A stretch of 64,000 bases of DNA, taken from positions 372,001-436,000 of the forward strand of contig NZ_JACHTM010000002.1 of assembly GCF_015354055.1 (NCBI RefSeq), read 5' to 3'. Below are positions 1 through 9,084 of the stretch, in pieces. The stretch comes from Thermaurantiacus tibetensis. GTDB lineage: Bacteria > Pseudomonadota > Alphaproteobacteria > Sphingomonadales > Sphingomonadaceae. A program made the position numbers and the translations under genes. A model generated the notes under the pieces. It was not told where the DNA came from and did no database searches. It was given only the letters and a program-made list of their open reading frames with translations. The number at the start of each line of letters is the position of its first letter. Within the stretch, counting starts at the first letter, position 1.

Positions 1-724
1 GGCTCTCCCGCTCGACGAGGATCTGCTGGCGGATGAGGACCGAGCCGTCCGGCCGGGTCTCGAAGCTCTCGGGGAGTACCGCGGAGGCATAGGGCAGTTC
101 GGCCCCGAGCTGGAGGAACAGCTGCTCGCGGGTGAGCTCTGCGGCGAGAAGCCGCTGCGGCGCATCGGTCAGCTGGTCCGCGGGGAACAGCCAGGGCCCC
201 TCCGGCACTGCGGTGGCCAGGGCCTCGCGGAGGTCGTCCACGCCGTCGCCGGTCAGCGCCGAGATCATGAAGACGCGCGCGAACGCATGGGCCGCGGCAA
301 GCTCGGCCGCGAGCGGCAGCAGCCGCGCCTTCGCCACCAGGTCCACCTTGTTGAGGACGAGCCAGGCCGGCGCGCCCGCCGCGCCCGGAAGGGTGTCAGG
401 CAGCGCGGCCCGCGCCGAGTCGACGAGGAGGAGGCGGATGTCGGCGTCGCGGGCAGCCGCCTCGGCCTCGGCCACCATGGCGCGGTCGAGCTCGCGGCGG
501 GGGGCGAAGAGGCCGGGCGTGTCGACGAGAAGAAGCTGCGCCGGCCCGGCCAGCGCAATCCCCATGAGGCGCGTGCGCGTCGTCTGCACCTTCGGGCTCA
601 CGATCGCGAGCTTCTGGCCGACGAGGGCGTTGACCAGCGTCGACTTGCCGGCGTTTGGGGCGCCGATGATGGCCACGACGCCGCAGCGCGCGGCCGCGGG
701 CGGCGCACCGCCGGCGTCAGCCAC
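1..724 (-). CDS. era: GTPase Era, partial (C-terminus beyond window start)
   Basis: Ribosome-associated GTPase for 30S maturation and 16S 3'-end processing. I see the G1 loop GAPNAGKST near residues 21-29, an effector region with QTTRTR, the G3 motif DTPG near residues 68-71 and NKVD as G4. The frame then enters the start of the KH region (IRQQILVERE) and runs off the window after about 241 codons. The start is a GTG at 722-724, overlapping the end of rnc by 8 bases, so translational coupling is likely. The lepB-rnc-era order is the standard one. Family identity is secure; only the last 50 or so residues are missing. Confidence 0.96.
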   Translation of the reverse strand, partial: MADAGGAPPAAARCGVVAIIGAPNAGKSTLVNALVGQKLAIVSPKVQTTRTRLMGIALAGPAQLLLVDTPGLFAPRRELDRAMVAEAEAAARDADIRLLLVDSARAALPDTLPGAAGAPAWLVLNKVDLVAKARLLPLAAELAAAHAFARVFMISALTGDGVDDLREALATAVPEGPWLFPADQLTDAPQRLLAAELTREQLFLQLGAELPYASAVLPESFETRPDGSVLIRQQILVERES

Positions 725-1445
725 CGAGCCGCCCGAGGAACAGCTCCGCCGCCCGGGTTTCCGCCTCCTGCTTCGAGCCGCCGCTGGCTTCGACGGCGGG
801 CAGGTCGCCCACCGTCAGCCGCACGTCGAAGCGCGGCGCATGGTGCGGCCCGCTGCGGCGGACCAGCTCGTAGGCCGGGGGCGCGAGGCTCCGGGCGAGC
901 GCCCATTCCTGCAGCGCCGACTTGGGGTGCTTCGCCGACTCCACGTGCGTGAGCAGCCGGTCCCCCCAGGCCCGGAGCACCAGCGCGCGCGCGGGCTCGG
1001 GGCCGGCGTCGGCGAAGACCGCGCCGATGAGCGCTTCCATCACGTCGCCGAGGATGTTGTCGCTGTCCGCCCCGCCGTCGCTGCGGGCCTGCTGGTTGAG
1101 CCGCACGCGCTCCGGCACGCCAAGCGCGCGCGCCACCGCCGCGCAGGTCTCGCGGCTGACGAGGCGGTGGAAGCGACGCGTGAGCTCGCCTTCGGGGGCG
1201 GCGGGGAAGGCCTGGTAGAGATGGTCGGCCACGAACAGCCCGAGCACGCGGTCGCCGAGGAACTCGAGGCGCTCGTAGTTGTCCGCGCCCACGCTCCGGT
1301 GGGTCAGCGCCCGGAGCAGCAGCCGCGGGTCGGCGAAGTCGTGCCCGAGCACCTCCCGGCTCCACGCGGCATCGTCAAGGCCGGACGCATCTGCGGCCTC
1401 CCCCAGGGGTCCCGGCAAGCGGCCCGGGGAGGTGTCCGCCGCCAT
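717..1445 (-). CDS. rnc: Ribonuclease III
   Basis: Double-strand-specific endoribonuclease for rRNA and mRNA processing, 242 aa, close to the usual bacterial length. The signature YERLEFLGDRVLGL (residues 58-71) carries catalytic acidic residues, and a second acidic motif, DNILGDVMEALIGAVF, follows near residue 125. The last 75 or so residues form a double-stranded RNA-binding domain. The ATG at 1443-1445 shares one base with the TGA of lepB, and the stop overlaps the era start, so the three genes form one tightly coupled operon. Confidence 0.97.
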   Translation of the reverse strand: MAADTSPGRLPGPLGEAADASGLDDAAWSREVLGHDFADPRLLLRALTHRSVGADNYERLEFLGDRVLGLFVADHLYQAFPAAPEGELTRRFHRLVSRETCAAVARALGVPERVRLNQQARSDGGADSDNILGDVMEALIGAVFADAGPEPARALVLRAWGDRLLTHVESAKHPKSALQEWALARSLAPPAYELVRRSGPHHAPRFDVRLTVGDLPAVEASGGSKQEAETRAAELFLGRLGG

Positions 1446-2245
1446 CACTCGATGGACCCGATCCGCCGCCCGTCGGGCTTGCCGCCAGCGGACGGAAGGA
1501 TCCGCTCGGCCCGGCCCGCCAGCCGCCCGTGCGGAACCATCCCCACGCCCCCTGCACCGGGCTGCGCCCGGCTGTCGGCGCTGTCCGCCCGGTTGTCGCC
1601 GAGCACGAAATAATGGCCCTCGGGCACCCGGGTCTCGGGCATGTCCGGCCCGGCCGGGCCGATCCGCACCGTCCAGGCCCGCGTGCCGATGCGCTCGCGG
1701 CAGAGGCCAGGCGCCACGGGCTCGCACGGCACCGGCGCCCCGTCGAGCCAGAGCTGCCCCCCACGGATGGCGACGCGGTCGCCTCCCACTGCCACCACCC
1801 GCTTCACGTGATCGATGCCCAACGCCGGGTCGGCCACGAAGAGCACCACGTCCCCGCGCTCCGCCGCCCTCGACCCGAGCCGCGCGACCGGAGCGGCGCT
1901 TTCGGGCGAGGCCTCGCCCACCGCCACCCGGGCCGCGAGCAGGCGCAGGAGCGGAGCCGGGAGCGACGCCAGAGACCAGCCGTAGGCAGCCTTGTCGACG
2001 AGCACCGTGTCCCCGGGGAGGAGCGTCGGCGCCATCGACCCGCTCGGGATGGTAACAGGCTCCGCGACAAGAACGCGAACGCCGAGGGCTAGCGCTGCCG
2101 CCACGGAGACCAGGCCGAACAGCCGACGGGCAGCGCGGCCGATGCGCCGCCCCCTCGCCGCGTGCGCCCGCCGCGCGACCTCGGCCGGGTCCCGCGCGGG
2201 GGCGAACGGCGGAGGGTCGATCAGCATGTCGGGATACGGGCGCAT
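1445..2245 (-). CDS. lepB: Signal peptidase I
   Basis: Membrane serine protease that removes Sec and TAT signal peptides, 266 aa. One transmembrane helix lies at residues 42-60, followed by the catalytic serine in IPSGSMAPTL (Ser70). The general-base lysine is in DHVKRVVAVGGDRV (Lys148), and the conserved box GHYFVLGDNR comes later. Charged residues before the helix agree with a cytoplasmic N-terminus and periplasmic catalytic domain. It is the first gene of the lepB-rnc-era operon. A start at the internal Met7 is also possible. Confidence 0.95.
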   Translation of the reverse strand: MRPYPDMLIDPPPFAPARDPAEVARRAHAARGRRIGRAARRLFGLVSVAAALALGVRVLVAEPVTIPSGSMAPTLLPGDTVLVDKAAYGWSLASLPAPLLRLLAARVAVGEASPESAAPVARLGSRAAERGDVVLFVADPALGIDHVKRVVAVGGDRVAIRGGQLWLDGAPVPCEPVAPGLCRERIGTRAWTVRIGPAGPDMPETRVPEGHYFVLGDNRADSADSRAQPGAGGVGMVPHGRLAGRAERILPSAGGKPDGRRIGSIE

Positions 2246-2357
2246 CGCAACCTGCGGTTGCTCCGCGCGCCTTCCGTGTCAAGCACGACACGGCGGTTCG
2301 GCGCGGCGCGCCTTCGGCTCGGCTTCTCCTCGCCCCGCGCCCCGGCTAGGGGGCGCC
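2246..2357. promoter_or_regulatory. Divergent intergenic region lepB/pgi
   Basis: This 112-bp gap must contain the promoters of the lepB operon and pgi. It holds a small perfect inverted repeat: CCGTGTC at 2274-2280 and GACACGG at 2287-2293, with a six-base loop. It could be an operator or a transcript hairpin. I see no convincing -35/-10 pair. Confidence 0.35.
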
Positions 2358-3869
2358 ATGCCCGGCCCGGACCCCGCCACCCTCCAGCGCCTCGCAGGCC
2401 TCGCCGCCGCCCAACCGCCGCTCGCGCACCGTCTGGCCGAGGGCCATGCCGACCGGATCGCCGCCTGCGGCCTTCATGCCGAACTGTCGCGCCTCGGGCT
2501 CGGCGCCGAGGTGGTGGAAGCGCTCGCCGCGTTCGCGGCGAGCCGCGGCGCGGCCGCCTTCCTCGCCGCGGTTGCGGCCGGCGCACAGGTGAACCCGAGC
2601 GAGGGCCGGGCCGCCACCCACATGGCGCTGCGCGACCCTGCAACCCGCGCTACCCACGGCGGTCACGCTGCGCTTGCGGCGGAGGCGGAGCGGTTGCGCG
2701 CCTCCGGCCTCACCCACCTCATCCACCTCGGCATCGGCGGCTCGGCGCTCGGGCCCGCGCTCCTCCTCGACGCGCTCGGCACCGGGGGCGACGGTCCCGA
2801 GGTCCGGGTGGTGTCGAACGTCGACGGCGAGGCGCTCGCGCGGGCCACGCGCGACCTCGACCCGCGGCGAACCGGGCTCATCTCCGTCTCCAAGACCTTC
2901 ACCACCCGCGAGACCCGCCTCAACCTCGAGAGCGCCTGCCGCTGGCTCGCCGCCGGCGGGGTGGCAGACCCCATGGCCCGGGTCACGGCCGTCACCGCCA
3001 GCCCCGGCCGGGCCGCCGCAGCCGGTGTCCCCGCCGCGCAGATCCTCGCCTTCCCCGAGACGGTGGGCGGCCGCTACTCGCTCTGGAGCGCGGTCGGCCT
3101 GCCGCTGGTGGTGCGGTGCGGCTGGCCGGCCTTCGAAGCGCTCCTCGACGGCGCCCACGCCATGGACCGGCATGTGCTGGAGACCCCCTTCGAAGAGAAT
3201 GCCGCGCTCCGGCTTGCCACGGCCGACTTCTGGTTCGCCCGGGTGCTTGGCCGGCCCACCCGCGCCGTCTTCGCCTACGACGTCCGCCTCGCGCTCCTGC
3301 CCGCCTACCTCCAGCAGCTCGAGATGGAGTCGAACGGCAAGTCGGTCACGGCAGACGGGCGCCCGGTCGACGGCCCTACCGCGCCCATCCTCTGGGGCGG
3401 CACCGGCACCGATGCGCAGCACGCCGTCTTCCAGCTGCTCCACCAGGGCACCCACGCCGACCCGGTCGAGTTCGTGGCGGTCGCCACCCCTGGCCACGGC
3501 CTCGACCCGGCCCACCACGCCGAGCTGCTCGCCAACTGCCTGGCGCAGGGGGCGGCACTCGCCCTCGGCCGGCCCGAGGCCGCCGACCCGGCGCGGCGCA
3601 TCCCCGGCAACCGGCCGAGTGCGACCATCCTCATGGACCGGCTCACGCCCGACCGGCTCGGCGCCCTCCTCGCGCTTGCCGAGGCCCGCACCGTCGCCCT
3701 GGCCGCACTCTTCGGCATCAACCCGTTCGACCAGTGGGGGGTGGAGCTCGGCAAGGAACTGGCGCAGGCCATCGGCGCCGGCGCCGGCCCGCCCGACCCC
3801 GCCACCGCGGCTTTGCGCGCCTTCATCGCCGAAGCGGCAGCCGGCCCGGGTCAGGCAAGCGCGGCGTAG
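2358..3869 (+). CDS. pgi: Glucose-6-phosphate isomerase
   Basis: Interconverts glucose 6-phosphate and fructose 6-phosphate in the cytoplasm; 503 aa, within the bacterial range. Both family signatures are present: ETVGGRYSLWSAVG in the middle and FGINPFDQWGVELGK near the C-terminus. The phosphate-binding segments HLGIGGSALGP and SVSKTFTTRET are also clear. I chose the ATG at 2358 because homologues begin near this point; the open frame extends further upstream into antisense lepB sequence. Its 3' end overlaps the convergent serine hydrolase gene by 19 bases. Confidence 0.95.
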   Translation: MPGPDPATLQRLAGLAAAQPPLAHRLAEGHADRIAACGLHAELSRLGLGAEVVEALAAFAASRGAAAFLAAVAAGAQVNPSEGRAATHMALRDPATRATHGGHAALAAEAERLRASGLTHLIHLGIGGSALGPALLLDALGTGGDGPEVRVVSNVDGEALARATRDLDPRRTGLISVSKTFTTRETRLNLESACRWLAAGGVADPMARVTAVTASPGRAAAAGVPAAQILAFPETVGGRYSLWSAVGLPLVVRCGWPAFEALLDGAHAMDRHVLETPFEENAALRLATADFWFARVLGRPTRAVFAYDVRLALLPAYLQQLEMESNGKSVTADGRPVDGPTAPILWGGTGTDAQHAVFQLLHQGTHADPVEFVAVATPGHGLDPAHHAELLANCLAQGAALALGRPEAADPARRIPGNRPSATILMDRLTPDRLGALLALAEARTVALAALFGINPFDQWGVELGKELAQAIGAGAGPPDPATAALRAFIAEAAAGPGQASAA

Positions 3870-5044
3870 ACGAGCTGTCTCAGCTCCCGGCGCACCGGCC
3901 AGGTCGAGGAGGGGATGAGCTGGGTCATGAACAGGACCGAAAGCTCCTCGGCCGGATCGCACCAGAAGAAGGTGCTCGCCGCCCCGCCCCAGAACCAGTC
4001 CCCGTCGTTGCCCGGAAGACCCGTCCGCACCCAGTCGACGGTCGTCGCGAAGCCGAGGCCGAAGCCCACGCCGGCATAGCCCGCTTCCGAGAAGAGCGAG
4101 CGCGACAGCGCCGGCAGGTCGGCGCCCCCTGGCAGGTGGTTCGCGGTCATCTGGGCGAATGTCCGGCGGCCGACGAGGTCGTGCGCGCCGGTGCGCAGCG
4201 CCTCGACGAAGGCAAGATAGTCGGCCGCCGTGCCGACGAGCCCGCCGCCCCCCGAGACGAACGATGGCGGGGCGAGGAACGACGAGGTCTCGGCCTGGTC
4301 CTGCACCGCAATCCCCCCGCCCTGCTTCGGCTGGTAGCAGGTGGCGAGCCGCGCCTCGCTGCCAGGCTTCACGAAGAAGCCGGTGTCCGCCATGCCGACG
4401 GGCCCGAGGATCCGATCCTCGAGGAACTCGGCGAAGGGCTGGCCCGAGACGGTCTCGACGAGCCAGCCGCAGACATCGGTCGCCACCGAATAGTTCCACG
4501 CCTCGCCGGGCGAGAACTCGAGCGGGATCGTCGCCAGCGCCTCGATCATGCCGGCAAGCGTGCCGCGCTTCTCGATCTCGCCGATGCCCTTCTGCCGGTA
4601 GGCGGCATCGACGTTGGTGCGGAGCTGGAAGCCGTAGGTGAGCCCGGCGGTGTGGCGCAGGAGGTCGATGACCTGCATCGGCCGCTTCGGCGGCACCGTC
4701 ACCCAGCCGGTCCGCGCCGTGCCGCCGGCGAACACACCGAGATCCTTCCACGCCGGGATGTGGCGCGACACCGGGTCGTCGAGCGCGATCCGCCCCTCCT
4801 CGACAAGCATCATGAGCGCGAGCGAGGTCAGCGGCTTCGTCATCGAGTAGATGCGGAAGATCGTGTCCTCCGCGAGGCGCCGCCCCGCGCCCACGTCCGC
4901 CAACCCTTGCACGGAACGGAGCGCCACCTCGCCGCCGCGCGCCACGAGGAGCAGCGTGCCCGGAAGCCGCACGGGTGCCACGTAGCGTTCGGCAAGAAAG
5001 CGGTCGATCGCCTCCAGTCGTCCGGCCCGGAACCCGTGCGGCAT
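3851..5044 (-). CDS. Beta-lactamase-family serine hydrolase
   Basis: A 397-aa protein of the class C beta-lactamase / esterase / DD-peptidase superfamily. The nucleophile motif SMTK is at residues 67-70 and the tyrosine motif YSV at 185-187; a WGGAAST segment near the C-terminus stands where the KTG-like motif is expected. There is no clear signal peptide, which favours a cytoplasmic esterase over a true beta-lactamase. The substrate cannot be told from sequence. It is convergent with pgi and slightly overlaps it. Confidence 0.87.
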   Translation of the reverse strand: MPHGFRAGRLEAIDRFLAERYVAPVRLPGTLLLVARGGEVALRSVQGLADVGAGRRLAEDTIFRIYSMTKPLTSLALMMLVEEGRIALDDPVSRHIPAWKDLGVFAGGTARTGWVTVPPKRPMQVIDLLRHTAGLTYGFQLRTNVDAAYRQKGIGEIEKRGTLAGMIEALATIPLEFSPGEAWNYSVATDVCGWLVETVSGQPFAEFLEDRILGPVGMADTGFFVKPGSEARLATCYQPKQGGGIAVQDQAETSSFLAPPSFVSGGGGLVGTAADYLAFVEALRTGAHDLVGRRTFAQMTANHLPGGADLPALSRSLFSEAGYAGVGFGLGFATTVDWVRTGLPGNDGDWFWGGAASTFFWCDPAEELSVLFMTQLIPSSTWPVRRELRQLVYAALA

Positions 5045-5122
5045 GTTCGTCCCCTCGCTTGGCCTCGGCGCGGCGCTCGGCTAGCAGCAGGGGCGGCCAT
5101 GGCAAGGCCCGGCGGCCCACAT

Positions 5123-5195
5123 GGGCGGTTAGCTCAGCCGGCAGAGCGTCCCGCTTACACCGGGAAGGTCGGCGGTTCGATCCCGTCACCGCCCA
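5123..5195 (+). tRNA. tRNA-Val (anticodon UAC)
   Basis: The acceptor arm GGGCGGT (5123-5129) pairs with ACCGCCC (5188-5194), with discriminator A at 5195. The D arm is GCTC/GAGC. The anticodon stem TCCCG/CGGGA encloses the loop CTTACAC, giving anticodon TAC. The T arm contains GGTTCGATCC. CCA is not encoded, because the bases after the discriminator are CCG. Confidence 0.95.
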
Positions 5196-5373
5196 CCGCC
5201 CGACCGGGTTTCGGTCCGCCCCCTGGCCGTTGCATCGCAACAACAGTTGCCCGCCATGTCGGCGGCGCTGCCGGCGGCTGTCACAGCTCCTTCACGAAGT
5301 CCGGCCAAAGGCGTCGCAAGGCAACTTTCCGGGGGCGGCGTGCCTGTCCCCGCTGAGCGATTCGGGAGTTCCC

Positions 5374-8300
5374 ATGGCAGCCACGCGTCCGCCGGTCCTT
5401 CTCGGCCTCCTCCGCGCCACCGTCGCGCTCTCGGCCGTCCTCGCACCCCTTGCGCTTGCCCCCGCGGCGCTCGCGCAGGACGTCACCGGCACGATCCGCG
5501 GCCAGGTGACCGACGATTCCGGCGCCCCGATCGCGGGCGCCACCGTCACCATCGTCCACGTGCCCACCGGCACGCGCTCGGTCGTGACCTCGGATGCCTC
5601 GGGCAGCTTCAGCGCCGCCAACCTGCGGATCGGCGGTCCCTTCCAGGTGACGGTCGCAGCACCCGGCTTCGATTCGGCGACCGCCACCATTACCAACGTC
5701 GTCTCGGGCGAGCCGCAGCGCCTTGCCGTCTTCCTTGTTCCCGAGGGCCAGACCATCGAGGTGACCGCGGCGCGGGCGCGGGAGAGCTCGATCTCGCTCC
5801 AGACAGGCGCCGCCTTCGTGCTTTCGGCAGACGACATCCGCGACGTCGCCACCGTCAACCGCGACGTCCGCACGCTCGCCGCGCGCAGCCCCTATGTCGT
5901 GCTTGATCCCACCAACGGCACGGGCGCCATCTCGATCGCCGGCCAGAACAACCGCTTCAACCGCATCACCGTCGACGGCATCGCCTTCGGCGACCCCTTC
6001 GGCCTCGAGGCTGGCGGCCTTGCCTCGGCGCGCGGGCCGGTGCCGCTCGATGCCATCGGCGAGTTTACCGTGCAGGTCGCCCCCGTCGACATCCAGCAGG
6101 GCAACTTCCAGGGCGGTGCGGTCGACACCGTGCTGAAGTCGGGTACCAACCGGCTCGGCTTCACCGGCTTCTGGTCGCTCAACGACGACAGCCTCTCGGG
6201 CAAGAACACCCGTGGCACGAAGGTCAACCGCGACTTCACCTCGCGGATCTGGGGCGTCCAGCTGACCGGCCCGATCATCAAGGACAAGCTGTTCTTCGCC
6301 GTCACCTACGAGCAGCTTGACAACTCCACGCCCGCACTCGTCGGCCCGGCCGGCGAGGGCTTCGGCAACACCCTCAATTCGGTGACACGCGCGAACATCA
6401 CCCGGATCCAGCAGATCGCCCGCGGTTCGCGCTACAACTACGACCCGCTCGACGTGCCGACCAACGTCGAGGAGGATGACAAGAAGCTCGTCGCCAAGCT
6501 CGACTGGAACATCACCGACGACCACCGGCTGGCGGCCACCTACATCTACAACGAGGGCAACCTGCTTGCCGGCCAGACCGGCCTTGCGCAGGTGGGCGCC
6601 GTCAACGAGACGCTCTCGCTGCAGTCGAACGCCTACAACCAGGGCTCCATCAACCACTACGGGGTGCTGCAGCTCAACAGCGACTGGACCGAAGCCTTCT
6701 CGACCCAGGTGCGCTTCAGCTACAACGACTACACGCGCCTCCAGGTGCCCTACAACGGCCGCGAGTTCGGCCAGTTCCAGGTCTGCCTCGCCCCCGGGCC
6801 GACCACCGGTACGCCCACCCCGCCCTGTCCGGCGGGCACCGGCCGGATCCAGTTCGGCCCCGACATCTCCCGCCAGGCCAACGAGCTTGACGTCAAGACC
6901 TGGGGCATCGAGTTCCTTGCCCGCCTGCGGCAGAACAACCACGACGTGAAGGCGATCCTCGAGCGCCGCACCCAGAGCTTCAACAACCTCTTCGCCCAGA
7001 ACGTCTCGGGCAACTGGCGCTTCGACTCCATCGCCGACTTCGAGGCGGGCCGCGCCAACAACCTCTTCATCGCCACCCCCGTGCGCGGCGACATCGACAC
7101 GGTCCGGGCCATCTTCACCAACGTCCAGTGGACCTTCGGCGGCCAGGACAGCTGGGACGTCCGCCCCGACCTCACCTTCGTCTACGGCTTCCGCTACGAC
7201 CTCTACGAGAGCGGGGACCGGCCGCTCTTCAACCAGGCCTTCGCCGACCGCTACGGCTTCGCCAACAACGCGACGCTCAACGGCCGTGGCATCCTCCAGC
7301 CCCGCTTCGGCATCAACTGGCGGGCAGACGACCGGCTCACGCTGCGCGGCTCGGCCGGCCTGTTCGCCGGCGGCTCGCCCAACGTCTGGATCTCGAACAG
7401 CTTCTCGAACCCCGGGCCGCTCCTTGCCTCCACGCTCGTCATCCGCAACGCCAACGGCACCTTCTCGATCCCCGGCATCCCGGGGCTTACGCCCGCGCAG
7501 GTGGCAGCCCTCGGCTCCGCCACGCTCGACAACGTCCGCGGCGGCCAGTTCATCCCGGCCGAGCTCCTCACCCTGCTCCGCGCCCAGGGGCCGGCGCTGG
7601 CCACCACCAACGCGCTCGACCCCGACTTCCGGCTGCCCTCGCAGTGGCGGATCTCGGGCACCGTCGACTACCGCCTGAACGCCGGCCCGCTCGGCGACGA
7701 CTGGCGCCTCGGCGGCGACATCATCTACTCGCGCGTGCGCGATGCGCTGACCTGGACCGACCTGCGCTCGGTCCGCAACACGGTGCAGCCCACGCTTCCC
7801 GACGGCCGGCCCCGCTACCAGCCCTTCTCGCCCACCTCGGGCAACAACCAGGACGTGTTCCTCACCAACACCGACAAGGGCTACAGCTGGAACATCATCG
7901 CCCGCCTCGACAAGCGCTGGGAGTCGGGTCTGGACTTCGGCTTCGCCTACACCTTCCAGCGCGCCAAGGACGAGAACCCCGGCACCTCCTCGGTCGCGCT
8001 TTCGAACTACAACAATGCCGCCTCGGCCGACCCGAACAACGCCGCCTACGGCACCTCGATCTACCAGCGCGACAACGCCTTCCGGGTGAACCTCGGCTAC
8101 CAGCGCGAATTCTTCAGGAACGCCGCCACCCGGATCGACCTCTTCTTCAACTCGGTGGCCGGACAGCGCTACAGCCACACCTTCCAGGACCCGACGCCCA
8201 ACCGCTCGGCGGTCTTCGGCACCACGGGCACGAACAACCGCTACCTCCTCTACGTGCCGAACGTGTCGGCGATCGACGCCGACCCGCGTGTCACCTACAA

Positions 8301-8700
8301 CAATGCGGCCACCTTCGAGGCGTTCCGCAACTTCGTCCTCAACTCGGAACTCGCCGACTACCAGGGCCAGATCGTTCCCAAGAACCTTGGCCAGTCGCCG
8401 CGGTTCAACAAGCTCGACATCTCTGTCGCCCAGCAGATCCCCTTCTTCCGCGGCTCGCGGATCGAGGCCTTCGCCGACTTCGAGAACTTCCTCAACATGA
8501 TCGACAGCGACCTCGGATCGCTCCGGCAGGTCGCCTTTCCCTACTACGCCACCATCGTGAACGTGGCCTGCCAGGGCACCACCTCGCTCACCGCGCCCTG
8601 CACCCGCTACGTCTACTCGAACTTCCGGGACCCGGTCTTGACCAACTTCGTCAACATCTCGACCTGGGCGGTCCGGCTCGGCGTGCGCTTCACCTACTGA
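5374..8700 (+). CDS. TonB-dependent receptor, Oar-like with N-terminal carboxypeptidase-regulatory-like domain
   Basis: Large outer-membrane receptor of 1108 aa. A Sec signal (about residues 1-31, ending ALAQ) is followed by an Ig-like carboxypeptidase-regulatory domain (GTIRGQVTDDSGAPIAGATV). A plug domain follows, with VTAARARESSISLQTGAAF and the GISIAGQNNRF-type segment, then a long beta-barrel ending in an aromatic residue (RFTY). This architecture matches the Oar/SusC-type receptors of sphingomonads. I chose the ATG at 5374, which has GGGAG six bases upstream and directly precedes the signal peptide. No ligand can be inferred; the gene stands alone between two tRNAs and ends at a strong terminator. 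Confidence 0.9.
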   Translation: MAATRPPVLLGLLRATVALSAVLAPLALAPAALAQDVTGTIRGQVTDDSGAPIAGATVTIVHVPTGTRSVVTSDASGSFSAANLRIGGPFQVTVAAPGFDSATATITNVVSGEPQRLAVFLVPEGQTIEVTAARARESSISLQTGAAFVLSADDIRDVATVNRDVRTLAARSPYVVLDPTNGTGAISIAGQNNRFNRITVDGIAFGDPFGLEAGGLASARGPVPLDAIGEFTVQVAPVDIQQGNFQGGAVDTVLKSGTNRLGFTGFWSLNDDSLSGKNTRGTKVNRDFTSRIWGVQLTGPIIKDKLFFAVTYEQLDNSTPALVGPAGEGFGNTLNSVTRANITRIQQIARGSRYNYDPLDVPTNVEEDDKKLVAKLDWNITDDHRLAATYIYNEGNLLAGQTGLAQVGAVNETLSLQSNAYNQGSINHYGVLQLNSDWTEAFSTQVRFSYNDYTRLQVPYNGREFGQFQVCLAPGPTTGTPTPPCPAGTGRIQFGPDISRQANELDVKTWGIEFLARLRQNNHDVKAILERRTQSFNNLFAQNVSGNWRFDSIADFEAGRANNLFIATPVRGDIDTVRAIFTNVQWTFGGQDSWDVRPDLTFVYGFRYDLYESGDRPLFNQAFADRYGFANNATLNGRGILQPRFGINWRADDRLTLRGSAGLFAGGSPNVWISNSFSNPGPLLASTLVIRNANGTFSIPGIPGLTPAQVAALGSATLDNVRGGQFIPAELLTLLRAQGPALATTNALDPDFRLPSQWRISGTVDYRLNAGPLGDDWRLGGDIIYSRVRDALTWTDLRSVRNTVQPTLPDGRPRYQPFSPTSGNNQDVFLTNTDKGYSWNIIARLDKRWESGLDFGFAYTFQRAKDENPGTSSVALSNYNNAASADPNNAAYGTSIYQRDNAFRVNLGYQREFFRNAATRIDLFFNSVAGQRYSHTFQDPTPNRSAVFGTTGTNNRYLLYVPNVSAIDADPRVTYNNAATFEAFRNFVLNSELADYQGQIVPKNLGQSPRFNKLDISVAQQIPFFRGSRIEAFADFENFLNMIDSDLGSLRQVAFPYYATIVNVACQGTTSLTAPCTRYVYSNFRDPVLTNFVNISTWAVRLGVRFTY

Positions 8701-8718
8701 GCGCGTCTGGCGCGGCAG

Positions 8719-8753
8719 GGCCCGGCCGCTGCCCGCGGCCGGGCCTTTTCTTT
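8719..8753 (+). terminator. Rho-independent terminator after the TonB receptor gene
   Basis: An 11-bp perfect GC stem (8719-8729 with 8735-8745) has a five-base loop and is followed directly by TTTTCTTT (8746-8753). It lies 18 bases after the stop codon of the receptor gene and just before tRNA-Leu. Confidence 0.9.
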
Positions 8754-8782
8754 GCCCGCTCGCACCGCTAGCCGGGCGCCAC

Positions 8783-8869
8783 GCGGGTGTGGCGGAACTG
8801 GCAGACGCGCCGGACTCAAAATCCGGTTCCGGCAACGGAGTATCGGTTCGATCCCGATCACCCGCACCA
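8783..8869 (+). tRNA. tRNA-Leu (anticodon CAA)
   Basis: The acceptor GCGGGTG pairs with CACCCGC (8859-8865), the discriminator is A and CCA is encoded at 8867-8869. The anticodon stem CCGGA/TCCGG encloses CTCAAAA, giving anticodon CAA. The long variable arm fits a class II leucine tRNA of 87 nt. Confidence 0.96.
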
Positions 8870-9084
8870 GCTTTCTGCCGGGCCGGCCGGCAGCCGCCAC
8901 ACCAACCCTGCCGTCCGGCCCGGGTGCGGGCGGCCGCGCAGGGCGGCCTGCTTCGAGCCCGACCGACGGCGCTTCCCGTCCGGCCCGGGGGCTTCCCTCC
9001 CGCCGGGGCGGCCGCCAGCCGCCCATCCTCCCGGCCGGCACGGTTGCGCGCCCGCCCGCGCTCCCGTATCGGCACGCATACAGC

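Noticed and set aside
2346-5243. A 965-codon minus-strand frame across pgi and the serine hydrolase.
   Set aside because: It is antisense to pgi and out of frame with the serine hydrolase, and runs through the tRNA.
8752-9084. Upstream extension of modA through tRNA-Leu(CAA).
   Set aside because: The extension translates a tRNA; the signal peptide marks the true start at 9085.
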